A DNA stretch of 12,351 nt from Alphaproteobacteria bacterium (GTDB lineage Bacteria > Pseudomonadota > Alphaproteobacteria > UBA7887): contig JANQOH010000182.1 of the NCBI GenBank assembly GCA_028289725.1, positions 1 to 12,351 of the forward strand. Reading direction: 5' to 3'. The translations under genes and the position numbers were made by a program. Below, piece by piece: positions 1 to 6,981 of the stretch. Positions within the stretch are counted from its first letter, which is position 1, and each line of letters begins with the position of its first letter. The notes under the pieces are model-generated. The model saw only the letters and a list, made by a program, of their open reading frames with translations. It ran no database searches and was not told the DNA's origin.

Positions 1-54
1 GAGTTCCCGCCCTATTTCATGCCGCCGCCTTACGCCGCAAAGAAGGCCGGGTAA
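1..54 (+). CDS. C-terminal end of an unidentified protein (partial, left edge)
   Basis: Frame 1 is open from the first base and ends at TAA (52-54), giving a 17-residue tail, EFPPYFMPPPYAAKKAG. It is proline-rich and basic, like a disordered C-terminus. The stop lies only 3 bases from the stop of the DUF2333 gene on the other strand, which is what a tightly packed convergent gene pair looks like and supports this as a real gene end. The tail is too short to assign a family. Chance is possible, because a 17-codon open stretch at an edge is weak evidence. Confidence 0.5.
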   Translation, partial: EFPPYFMPPPYAAKKAG

Positions 55-57
55 TCG

Positions 58-1203
58 TTAGCGATCTAACACTGAGCGGATTTCGACCAAGTTAGACCGG
101 GCGCGCAAAATATAGAAGCCGATCGTGGTGAGATGCGTCGGCATCATCCATCCGTCTTCGCGGCCGTTGGATATGATCGCCGGTTCGAGCGCGATGGCGC
201 TGCGCAGATGTTCTTCCATGCGGTCCCATATGTCGGCGATCTCGCGCCGGTCGACGACATCGGCGAAGTCGACACGTGCCGCCTTCAAGACACCGTAATA
301 GGCGTAGAGTTGCCCCTTCGAGTACATGAAGATGTCGTCGGCGCGCGCATCAAACCAGCCGGAATTGTGCGATTCCGCACGATCCTTAATGACCGCCGAG
401 CTGGACCCGATATCCTTGGCGATGCGATCGAGAAACTGCAGTAGATTATCGGCGCGCGCGTCGAAGGTGGCATCGCACGCCGCGAGCCGCTCATTGTAGC
501 TGTCTAAGAGTTCGATCGCCTTCTCGTAATAGGATGGCGTTGGCGTGGTCGGACCGAAGGGCTGCGGTCCGAACGGATTGAAATACCAGGTGAACTGATC
601 GAACTGGATGCGGCCTTTAGCGGCTTGCAAATCCGTGTCAATTTGCGATGTGCCGCGCACGCGTCCGAGCGCATCCGCGAGCTCGATCGCCGTGCGGCTG
701 GCCGCCTGGTGCACGCCTCTTTGGAACGCCGCCTTATTGTCGAAAAACCACGTCTGGTCCCAATCGACCATCCAAAAGAACCCGGCCTTGTAGACCGGGT
801 TGCTCGACAGCCAGACGTTCTTGTTGACATTGAGATCGATCAAATCGCTGGTGATCGTGACGATCGCCGACTGGCCGCACGTCTTGGTGGATTCGTCACC
901 ACCTTCGACCGCGACCTGTTCGCCCGCCGACCGCATGCTCTGACCAAAATCATACCTGTCCGGATAATCCGCGTCATAGTCGCGAATCCAGGCCGTCTGC
1001 CAGAAGAACCAGAGATAGGCCGCGACAAGCGGTATGATGAGCACGCCGAGTGCGACGCGCATCAAGAACCCGGCGCGTTGGTAAAACCCATAGAGGCCGC
1101 GGAACGGCGACAGCACGAGACGGATCAATCCCCTTATCCAAGCGGCGATCGCGCCCGGCAATCGGCCGAACCATTCGAAAATTGGATCAAGCACTGCGCT
1201 CAC
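58..1203 (-). CDS. DUF2333 family membrane-anchored protein
   Basis: This 381-residue protein of unknown function is the last gene of the five-gene operon. Residues 1-46 are basic with amphipathic helices. One clear transmembrane helix follows at about 47-68 (LGVLIIPLVAAYLWFFW core). The remaining ~310 residues are soluble and probably periplasmic. Motifs I associate with DUF2333 are present: a W-F/F-D-N block near 150, ARADNL near 250, and a C-terminal block with ISNG and an RARSNL segment near 370. It starts with GTG (1201-1203), 9 bases after the DUF6638-like gene; the ribosome binding site is weak, so translational coupling is likely. DUF2333 proteins have no established role. As the only operon member with a clear membrane helix, it may anchor the AAA motor or its coiled-coil partner to the inner membrane; that is inference. 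Confidence 0.88.
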   Translation of the reverse strand: MSAVLDPIFEWFGRLPGAIAAWIRGLIRLVLSPFRGLYGFYQRAGFLMRVALGVLIIPLVAAYLWFFWQTAWIRDYDADYPDRYDFGQSMRSAGEQVAVEGGDESTKTCGQSAIVTITSDLIDLNVNKNVWLSSNPVYKAGFFWMVDWDQTWFFDNKAAFQRGVHQAASRTAIELADALGRVRGTSQIDTDLQAAKGRIQFDQFTWYFNPFGPQPFGPTTPTPSYYEKAIELLDSYNERLAACDATFDARADNLLQFLDRIAKDIGSSSAVIKDRAESHNSGWFDARADDIFMYSKGQLYAYYGVLKAARVDFADVVDRREIADIWDRMEEHLRSAIALEPAIISNGREDGWMMPTHLTTIGFYILRARSNLVEIRSVLDR

Positions 1204-1212
1204 CCATTTCGG

Positions 1213-2511
1213 TTACTCATCCAATGGCGTGTCTTCAAACATGCGGTATCGAAACGCCGGCTTGTCAGGGAAATAGGTCGTCGTGACCAAATTCACCACA
1301 TAATCGCGATAGGATTCGGGGAGCGCCCGATAGTCCTCGTAGAATGCCTCCTTGTTGACGATAAACCGGGTGAGAAAATCAAACGGTGCGTACTCGGAAA
1401 TTAGCCGGTTAACCAACGTGCGTTCCGGATGATCGTGGCGCGCCCGCACCACCAAAAACCGCAACGCGGCGGCTGTCTTATTGAGCTTGAGACGTGCGCC
1501 GTTGAAAGCGCGCTTGCGAACATCCGCAAGAAACGCGAAGACGCCATCGTCGGATAGCTGATCGAAATTCGCGTGGATCCAATTGTCGATCCACGCATTG
1601 TCGAGGCCAAGAATATCCGTCTCGGGCTCAGCTTCCGCGATCGCCGCGCGCACGAACAGACCGATGCGAAAATCGAGAATACCGGAACCCCGGAGCCATG
1701 CGGGATTAGGCGCCTCGAGCCGGCCGGTTTCCCACAGATAGTCATAGACCGCCTTGGGCGATTTCAGCGAAATGTAGCGGCTCAAGTTCGGTTGGTCTTG
1801 GGCGTATTTGGGGTTCTTCGGCGCACCGATCGCGACCGTTTCCCCGCCGTCATCGTGGAACACGTAAACGCCGCCGAAATGTTGGGTCCAAAACGAACCT
1901 TGCTCGAACTGCAGGTGCTCCGGAATAAGGTTATTGCGTCGAATATCACCACACGCATTGACATGCTCCACCATTTGCCGAAGCAATTCGTTGTCTTGCC
2001 AAGCATCCGGGGCGATACGGAACCGATCCAACATATTTCGAAGCTCATGCGCCTGCTCGAGCAAGCCGCCAACGCTTCGCGGTTCAAATTCGACATGTCT
2101 GATCGACAAGATGTCCTTGAGCGAATCCACCCGATAGGTCGAATCCTCGATTTCGCCGTAGACAACATCCTTTAAGGTCAGCAGTTGAACCGCACGTTCA
2201 TTGTCGCGATAAAAGGCGCGCATATGGTCGGCGATCGACGAAAAGCTGGGCTCGATTACCGGCAACTCGCCTTGCTCTGGACTCAATATGATGAAGCGCG
2301 GATTGACTCTCAGCGGGTCCAAGTAATGCTTGTCCCCGATATCCACGCCAACCTCCGGCGAATAGCCGACGGCGTCGATGGCAAACTCGGTAAGTTTGGT
2401 GCGCGGCAAGCCAAAGGCCTCAAGCGCTGTGTTGTAGCGTTCGACATGGTGCGGCTGCGCTATCGGAAGCAAGCCGCCATAAAGCATTCGGTTTCGGATC
2501 AGGCGTTCCAC
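1213..2511 (-). CDS. DUF6638-like protein of unknown function
   Basis: This is a 432-residue soluble protein without signal peptide or membrane helix. The N-terminus (MERLIRN, then a YGGLLP and VERYNTAL pattern) and the central HFGGVYVF block (residues 211-218) match what I remember of alphaproteobacterial proteins labelled DUF6638, whose function is unknown; I could not check this. The chosen start is GTG (2509-2511), overlapping the end of the AAA gene by 13 bases, with AAGGG 3 bases before it. An ATG eight codons further in lacks a good ribosome binding site and would remove the conserved N-terminus. The C-terminal half (about 250-432) is mostly helical and rich in W, Y and F. The overlap with the AAA gene implies coupled translation and perhaps a fixed ratio of the two proteins, so it may be an adaptor or substrate receptor for the ATPase. 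Confidence 0.8.
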   Translation of the reverse strand: MERLIRNRMLYGGLLPIAQPHHVERYNTALEAFGLPRTKLTEFAIDAVGYSPEVGVDIGDKHYLDPLRVNPRFIILSPEQGELPVIEPSFSSIADHMRAFYRDNERAVQLLTLKDVVYGEIEDSTYRVDSLKDILSIRHVEFEPRSVGGLLEQAHELRNMLDRFRIAPDAWQDNELLRQMVEHVNACGDIRRNNLIPEHLQFEQGSFWTQHFGGVYVFHDDGGETVAIGAPKNPKYAQDQPNLSRYISLKSPKAVYDYLWETGRLEAPNPAWLRGSGILDFRIGLFVRAAIAEAEPETDILGLDNAWIDNWIHANFDQLSDDGVFAFLADVRKRAFNGARLKLNKTAAALRFLVVRARHDHPERTLVNRLISEYAPFDFLTRFIVNKEAFYEDYRALPESYRDYVVNLVTTTYFPDKPAFRYRMFEDTPLDE

Positions 2512-4412
2512 TGACCCTTATCCTTCAGCGTCTCGATTTCGCGGACCGCGCGTTCGCGCACGCGCTGATCGCGTATCACGGCTTCAACGGCGGTGCTGTC
2601 CGATTTGTCCGTGTAGCGGAATTCTGAATCCGCGTAGCGGTGAATTTCTTGAATGATCATGTCGAGTGTGATCGGACCGCGCAGCTCGGCGATCATCGCG
2701 CGCTTGGTGTCGTACAGTTGGTGCATAAAGACGTCCGGGCTTTCGAACCACTCATCTGGAAGTTCGATGTCCATGGCCCGCATCTTCGCGGCGTCCGTAA
2801 TGTTTTTGATGGCACGTCCCGTGAACCGCGGCTCCGCTTCTTTGATCGCGTGCAGGTAGGTGCCGATCTCTTGCAACGTGTCCGGCTTACCATTGGCATC
2901 GGTGAAACGTTCAAAGACCTTCATCAAGCCGTCTTCCTGCGGCTTGTTGTGTTGTTCGTAGGCCGACTCCACGGCGCGCTCAATCTCTTGGGCCGCGTAC
3001 AAATCGTGATCACCGAGCGGGACTTGGTGATTGTCACCCGCCAGCAAGGCAAAGATATCAACATAGTCGGCTGCCGTTTGCGGCCCGTCGACCAGCCAGC
3101 GTGCACCGGCGCGTTGGCGTAGCGCATCATCCACGTTCTCCGGATAATTCGAGAACATGCCGAAGCTGCAATTACCGCGAACAACCGTGCCCGCGCCGGA
3201 AAAGCTTTCCATCAACACCGCAGTGATTTCCTGCTGACCGGCCGACGACCGGTCGTCGCTGCGCTTGCTCGCGACCTGATCGATATCGTCGACCGTGCCG
3301 AAGCCGATGGCCCGCGGATCCAACACATTATTGATGAACTGCTTGCAGTTCTGGCCGGATTTTCCTTGATACGAGCTAATTTGATCGACGCCGAAGTTCT
3401 CATAATGGAAAGGATAGCTCGCGACATCGCAATAATCTTTAATGAGCCCGGCAATCATTTGAATGAGCGTCGTCTTACCGGTTCCCGGAAAGCCATCGCC
3501 AATAAACGTGAAAAGAAAGCCCCCCAACTCGACGAAAGGATTGAGCTGACGGTCAAAGTCATACGCCATCAGCATCTTTGCGAGCTTGATCGACTGATAT
3601 TTCGCAATGTGGTTGCCGACCACCTCCGTCGGCTTCTTGAAGGTCATAACCAGAGGCTTGCGGCGGGCGCGATCTTGAATATCGAAGCCGATCAGTTCGA
3701 AATCGTCATCGTCAAGGCGGATATGCGTCTCTTCAAAAGCGCTCAGCTGCTCGAAACGCGCACGGCGCGCCAGAAGGCCTTCCAAGGTGACCCGCGCGAA
3801 CGCCTTGGCGCGGGCGAGCAATTGCTCATCGTTGGGCGCGTCGTGAATCGCACGGTCAAGCCCATACAAGAAATGCTTGAAGGCATCCTGCGGTGTGTCG
3901 AAAGCGAAGTCGGGCTGCGGACTGTCCTCGGTCGGGTCCGCTTCGACTTCGGTGGTCTGCAGCAAATAACTCGCGGCCGTGAAGAGCGCGACAAATGCGC
4001 CCGCGCCCAGAAGGCGATGATACCGCGCGGCGTCTTCACCGCTGAGCGGCGCGGTCCTGTTACGGTCCGAAAGATTCTCCAGATCGGTTTGGCGCGCAAA
4101 CACGTCGCGTACGGCGAAACCGACCGCGAGCCCTCGTCGTGCGTGAAACAGCAACCCGTGTTGCGCCATGGAAAGCATGGCGTCGTCCACGTTGATCTTT
4201 CCGAGCGTATCCGCGAACTTGACCTCGACACTGCGCTCGACCGGACCCGTGGAAACGGTGCGCACGAACCGCCGGCCGGTTCCAGCAAGCTCGGTGCGCG
4301 ATTCATCGTCATCGCCCGATATCACGACGGACGTGCGTTGCACGAGGGATTGCGCCGTGGCGAGATATTTGGCGATTTCTTCTTCGCGCAGGGTCGTCAG
4401 GCCAATGTCCAT
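2499..4412 (-). CDS. Classical-type AAA family ATPase
   Basis: This 637-residue ATPase is the likely motor of the operon. Residues 1-295 form an N-terminal region without a family I recognise; it contains a hydrophobic stretch at about 134-152. The AAA core starts near 298: Walker A GFPGTGKT (307-314), Walker B FGTVDDID (371-378), sensor 1 MFSN (419-422), an arginine-finger block DDALRQRAGAR (428-438), and a lid with TGRAIKN (531-537). The Walker B catalytic glutamate is replaced by aspartate (D376). A helical tail runs to the end. The start chosen is ATG 4410-4412, preceded 4 bases away by GAGGA. The open frame continues 74 codons upstream, but that part lies over the neighbouring gene in another frame and its composition (R/T/S-rich) is non-protein-like. 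The gap to the upstream gene is 7 bases. It could act as an unfoldase or remodelling ATPase; the substrate is unknown. Confidence 0.93.
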   Translation of the reverse strand: MDIGLTTLREEEIAKYLATAQSLVQRTSVVISGDDDESRTELAGTGRRFVRTVSTGPVERSVEVKFADTLGKINVDDAMLSMAQHGLLFHARRGLAVGFAVRDVFARQTDLENLSDRNRTAPLSGEDAARYHRLLGAGAFVALFTAASYLLQTTEVEADPTEDSPQPDFAFDTPQDAFKHFLYGLDRAIHDAPNDEQLLARAKAFARVTLEGLLARRARFEQLSAFEETHIRLDDDDFELIGFDIQDRARRKPLVMTFKKPTEVVGNHIAKYQSIKLAKMLMAYDFDRQLNPFVELGGFLFTFIGDGFPGTGKTTLIQMIAGLIKDYCDVASYPFHYENFGVDQISSYQGKSGQNCKQFINNVLDPRAIGFGTVDDIDQVASKRSDDRSSAGQQEITAVLMESFSGAGTVVRGNCSFGMFSNYPENVDDALRQRAGARWLVDGPQTAADYVDIFALLAGDNHQVPLGDHDLYAAQEIERAVESAYEQHNKPQEDGLMKVFERFTDANGKPDTLQEIGTYLHAIKEAEPRFTGRAIKNITDAAKMRAMDIELPDEWFESPDVFMHQLYDTKRAMIAELRGPITLDMIIQEIHRYADSEFRYTDKSDSTAVEAVIRDQRVRERAVREIETLKDKGQWNA

Positions 4413-4416
4413 GCCG

Positions 4417-4421
4417 TCCTC
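4417..4421 (-). promoter_or_regulatory. Ribosome binding site fixing the AAA ATPase start
   Basis: Read on the minus strand, GAGGA lies 4 bases before ATG 4410-4412 and overlaps the TGA stop (4420-4422) of the preceding gene. This supports the shorter 637-residue ATPase over the 711-residue open frame, and it suggests stop-restart coupling between the two genes. Confidence 0.7.
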
Positions 4422-5565
4422 ATACGTGCTCCAATATGTTCTCGCCGCTGACGATGTGACATTGATAGCCATCAAAGGTTTCGTCCGCGCGGCCTTGGGC
4501 ATGCAACGCTTGGTACGCCGCGTGTGGCACCAACGCATGGCGCTCGTACGCACTGACGCCCTGACGCGCGCATTCCAAATCGTCGGTATTGATGTAGAAG
4601 ATCTCTTCAGCCGGCGAACCGCCCCACAATCCATGCTTCGCGGGTTTTTCTTCCTTCGAATGGAGTTCTTGGACCGCCCACGTCAGCAGCCAGTTGTGGC
4701 TCGGATCGTCGACTTCATCGAGCACCGACTGCACACGTTCGTTGTGACGCGTGATATCGCCGACATAGAACGGGCCCAACACAAACCGTTTGAGTTGCTT
4801 TGGATGCAGATTGGCAAAATCCTTGTCCAACGCGGTCGCGATTGATGTCAGGCTAAGACTATAGCTGCTGTGGTTGGCGGCGAATGCGGCGAACGGTTCC
4901 GTCAGCGTTCGGTTGGGTAGACCTTCGAGCGGACGAAATTTGGGACGTGCGGTATTGTTCAAATGGCGACCTGGATTTGGCGGCACGATATCGCCGCCTG
5001 ACGAGTCCTCGATGACCGCCATGTATATCAGCGGCAGATTGGCGCTGCCGTCGTAGCTCGCCCAATGCACGACATAGAACGGACGCTTCGTGCGTGGATT
5101 GATCGAGAAGCGCACGGTTTCCGGCGGCGTCACCGTGGTGAAGACCGGGCGCTGCCGCAGGGACTCGAAATAGAGCCGGCGCGCCATCAAGCTTTGCAGA
5201 TCCTCGGGCAACCGCTTGTGATCGAATATGTACTCGATCATGTCGTCACGGATTTGGTCCGGTGCCGGTATCTCTCTCAGCCGGGCCGAAGCCTGCGAAA
5301 AATCTTCTTGCAGTTCGAGCGCATGATGAAAAATCGGCAGACCGGACTCTGCCGTATCGATTTTGAAGGCGCGCGCATCCAACCGCCGCCGGTCCCAACA
5401 CTCGAAACTCTGGCGCAATCGCCGCAAATGCTCCCGCACGATGCGCGAAATCACATCGTGCCGCTTGGCCCACGGCCCTTCATGTTTGTAAACCGTCCTG
5501 AGGGAATCGAACGCCGCGCGTGTGGATTGGAAGTACCGCTCGATTCCATTCGAACCGTTGTTCAT
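4420..5565 (-). CDS. Unrecognised soluble protein, second gene of the AAA operon
   Basis: I do not recognise this 381-residue protein. It has no signal peptide or membrane helix. Residues 1-135 are helical and arginine-rich (REHLRRLRQSF near 44-54). Residues 140-185 look like beta strands (TTVTPPETVRFSI, FYVVHWASYDG, LPLIYMAVIED). Later blocks include a conserved-looking LGPFYVGDITRHNE (263-276) and HNWLLTWAVQEL (290-301). The last ~75 residues (GLWGGSPAEEIFYINTDD onward) may form another small domain. The start ATG (5563-5565) has GGGGA about 7 bases upstream. It sits 27 bases after the coiled-coil gene and 7 before the AAA gene, so co-transcription is nearly certain. It carries no catalytic motif I can point to. 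A structural or adaptor partner of the AAA ATPase is the simplest guess. Confidence 0.85.
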   Translation of the reverse strand: MNNGSNGIERYFQSTRAAFDSLRTVYKHEGPWAKRHDVISRIVREHLRRLRQSFECWDRRRLDARAFKIDTAESGLPIFHHALELQEDFSQASARLREIPAPDQIRDDMIEYIFDHKRLPEDLQSLMARRLYFESLRQRPVFTTVTPPETVRFSINPRTKRPFYVVHWASYDGSANLPLIYMAVIEDSSGGDIVPPNPGRHLNNTARPKFRPLEGLPNRTLTEPFAAFAANHSSYSLSLTSIATALDKDFANLHPKQLKRFVLGPFYVGDITRHNERVQSVLDEVDDPSHNWLLTWAVQELHSKEEKPAKHGLWGGSPAEEIFYINTDDLECARQGVSAYERHALVPHAAYQALHAQGRADETFDGYQCHIVSGENILEHV

Positions 5566-5592
5566 ACGCGGTCCCCGAAACGTGCGCGCGTC

Positions 5593-6678
5593 CTACTGTG
5601 CAACGTAACGCGCCGCCTCGTGCTTCTCCATGACCTCGGCGAACCGGCGCGCGAACGCGTCGTCCGCTAGCTTCTTGCGTCGTTGAATTTCCGCCGAGTT
5701 GACCATGCTTTGTTCATGCAGCTCGAGCAGATCGGCGATGTGCGATTGCGACGCGGCACCGATGCCGGCCATGGTCTGCTCCGCCGCGGTGTCGACCTGG
5801 GAGCCCAACGTGTTGATTTGATGCGCGACATCCTGTTGCGCCGCCGTCTTCAAGGAATCCTCGAGCGATTTGTACAGTACGATCCGTTGCTCGGTATCGA
5901 TCGACAGTTTGTTGATCAGGGTTTCCTGCGCGGCGATCTGATTGTTCAAACTGTCGACGAATGTTTGGAACATCGAGGTATAGCGCTCAAGCGTTTGCGA
6001 CGCCGCGAGCAGTTCCTGCTCCTTCGCCTGCTTCTCGTTATATTCGGTGGCCAACGCCGAGCGTTCGCCCTCGAGTTTCGAGCGCTCCGACTGATCGGTC
6101 GACGCCGCGATTTTGTTTTCGATGTCGAGCAACGCCGGATTGAGCTCCTCGATGCGTTTTTGCGTCGCCTTGATCTCTTCAGTCACTTGCTGACGTCGTT
6201 CAATCACCTTCTTCAAGCTCGCTTCCGAAGACGCGTAACGGCTTTCTAGAACAGAACGCTGGTCGGTTAGAATTTTTACAATGATGTTTGACTTGCCCAA
6301 CAAGTCCTGAAGATTGCCGGCGAGCGACGTTGTGCGCACCCGATTGTTGCGCATGGATTGGGCCTTTTTGCGGGAGAAAAAGCCGATCAGCTTTTCGCTG
6401 ACGCTGTAGCCTTTCATGCTCTCAAATTCCGCGCCGAAAGAATTGGTGACGTCCTCGAGGCCGATGATCAAATCGGCGATATTCGCCTCCATCAGCTTTT
6501 GTTGCGCGAGCACGTCCTCTATGCGCGCGTTTTCAATGTCGAAATCGACATCGCCAAGGGATTCACTTTTCGAGATTTTGTCGAGCAATTGTTCCCCGGC
6601 ATCGATCTTGGTTCGCATTTCGCCAACCAAGCGCTCGGTCTCTTTGATCTCTTGCTCGAACGTATCGACCGCACTCAT
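5593..6678 (-). CDS. Soluble coiled-coil protein, first gene of the AAA operon
   Basis: This 361-residue protein is almost entirely helical and charged. It has one proline (in the ELNPALLD stretch near residue 190), no tryptophan, no cysteine, no signal peptide and no membrane helix. Three sections are visible: an acidic helical N-terminus (1-90), a basic hinge with GFFSRKKAQ (about 103-111) and RNNRVR, then long heptad-like coiled coil (about 130-345) ending in a basic segment (EIQRRKKLADDAFARRF). The layout is loosely like TelA (toxic anion resistance) proteins, which also have a FF-R/K hinge before long helices; this is a resemblance I cannot verify. The start ATG (6676-6678) has a GGGGG ribosome binding site 6 bases upstream and a TATAAT box about 30 bases upstream. 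As the first gene of the operon it may be the most abundant product, and a likely scaffold or substrate of the AAA ATPase. Confidence 0.85.
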   Translation of the reverse strand: MSAVDTFEQEIKETERLVGEMRTKIDAGEQLLDKISKSESLGDVDFDIENARIEDVLAQQKLMEANIADLIIGLEDVTNSFGAEFESMKGYSVSEKLIGFFSRKKAQSMRNNRVRTTSLAGNLQDLLGKSNIIVKILTDQRSVLESRYASSEASLKKVIERRQQVTEEIKATQKRIEELNPALLDIENKIAASTDQSERSKLEGERSALATEYNEKQAKEQELLAASQTLERYTSMFQTFVDSLNNQIAAQETLINKLSIDTEQRIVLYKSLEDSLKTAAQQDVAHQINTLGSQVDTAAEQTMAGIGAASQSHIADLLELHEQSMVNSAEIQRRKKLADDAFARRFAEVMEKHEAARYVAQ

Positions 6679-6708
6679 CTCGCACCCCCATCTTTCGCCG
6701 TAGTGGCC

Positions 6709-6714
6709 ATTATA
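6709..6714 (-). promoter_or_regulatory. Promoter -10 box of the AAA operon
   Basis: On the minus strand the sequence reads TATAAT, a perfect sigma-70-type -10 box, 31 bases before the first start codon. Transcription would begin near 6702, giving a leader of about 24 bases. I see no good TTGACA-like -35 box at 16-18 bases; a TTGTAA lies only 12 bases upstream, so an activator may be needed or the promoter may be weak. Confidence 0.5.
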
Positions 6715-6760
6715 TAGGGAGAGTTTTTACAAGCGGTAGGTGCATTACTGTCCGCTGGGG

Positions 6761-6778
6761 TCCGCCAACGTGGGCGGA
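6761..6778. repeat. Inverted repeat TCCGCC-N6-GGCGGA
   Basis: Perfect 6-base arms (6761-6766 and 6773-6778) flank AACGTG. It lies about 45 bases upstream of the AAA operon -10 box on the minus strand. It could be an operator or a small hairpin. No T run follows it on either strand, so it is not a standard terminator. Confidence 0.4.
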
Positions 6779-6855
6779 AATAGGGGATTTCGTTGACCAA
6801 AAGCCCGGTTTTGTGCCTGTTCGGTCACTGAATTCACTGTTCTGCCGCGACAGGA

Positions 6856-6873
6856 TTTGACTCTTTGGTCAAA
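6856..6873. promoter_or_regulatory. Putative operator: TTTGAC-N6-GTCAAA palindrome upstream of glcB
   Basis: Perfect 6-base arms (6856-6861, 6868-6873) flank TCTTTG. A second, shorter palindrome CTTTG-GT-CAAAG (6863-6874) overlaps it. The 9 bases TTTGGTCAA (6864-6872) recur in reverse orientation as TTGACCAAA at 6793-6801, which suggests two sites for one dimeric regulator. The left arm also contains TTGACT (6857-6862), a possible -35 box, with a weak AATCAA at 6880-6885 after 17 bases as -10; binding there would block or modulate glcB transcription. The regulator is unknown. Confidence 0.4.
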
Positions 6874-6967
6874 GCCGTGAATCAAGGGTGGAAATCTATG
6901 GCCACATCAATTGGCGCGTGACGTCGTCTGGGGCGCAGATGGCGACGGATATTTGCGTGAGGAATGC

Positions 6968-6974
6968 GGAGGGG
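6968..6974 (+). promoter_or_regulatory. glcB ribosome binding site
   Basis: GGAGGGG lies 7 bases before ATG 6982-6984. This sets the start of malate synthase at 6982 rather than at the in-frame ATG at 6964, which has no comparable site and would place this motif inside the coding region. Confidence 0.75.
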
Positions 6975-6981
6975 ACCCCGA

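Larger units (their letters stand above)
6679..6981. promoter_or_regulatory. Divergent control region between the AAA operon and glcB
   Basis: This 303-base stretch lies between the start codons of two divergently read transcription units. No substantial coding frame is present. It holds the -10 box of the leftward operon, an inverted repeat at 6761-6778, a second palindrome at 6856-6873 with a distant matching half-site (6793-6801), a short direct repeat TCACTG (6825-6830 and 6834-6839), and the glcB ribosome binding site. Two very short reading frames (6898-6921 and 6939-6992) lie just before glcB. Confidence 0.75.

Noticed and set aside
57..70. GTTAG-CGAT-CTAAC hairpin at the convergent junction as a terminator
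   Set aside because: The stem is only 5 pairs and A+T-rich, no T run follows, and it lies within the end of the DUF2333 coding sequence.
625..1404. 259-codon open frame on the + strand
   Set aside because: It spans the end of one and the start of another well-supported minus-strand gene, with shadow-like composition.
3366..4451. 361-codon open frame on the + strand opposite the AAA ATPase
   Set aside because: It is antisense to a gene with clear AAA motifs, is rich in R, E and V as shadow frames are in GC-rich DNA, and has no recognisable domain.
4413..4634. 74-codon N-terminal extension of the AAA ATPase reading frame
   Set aside because: It lies over the C-terminus of the neighbouring gene in another frame, has an R/T/S-rich shadow composition, and a good GAGGA site precedes the internal ATG at 4410-4412.
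58..6678. Phage-defence island reading of the AAA operon
   Set aside because: No nuclease, protease, methylase, reverse transcriptase, integrase or toxin-like gene is present, and the flanks are housekeeping metabolism; nothing positively supports defence.
6964..6981. Earlier in-frame ATG for malate synthase
   Set aside because: It would add MRRGPR and place the GGAGGGG ribosome binding site inside the gene; the ATG at 6982 is correctly spaced and gives the usual length.
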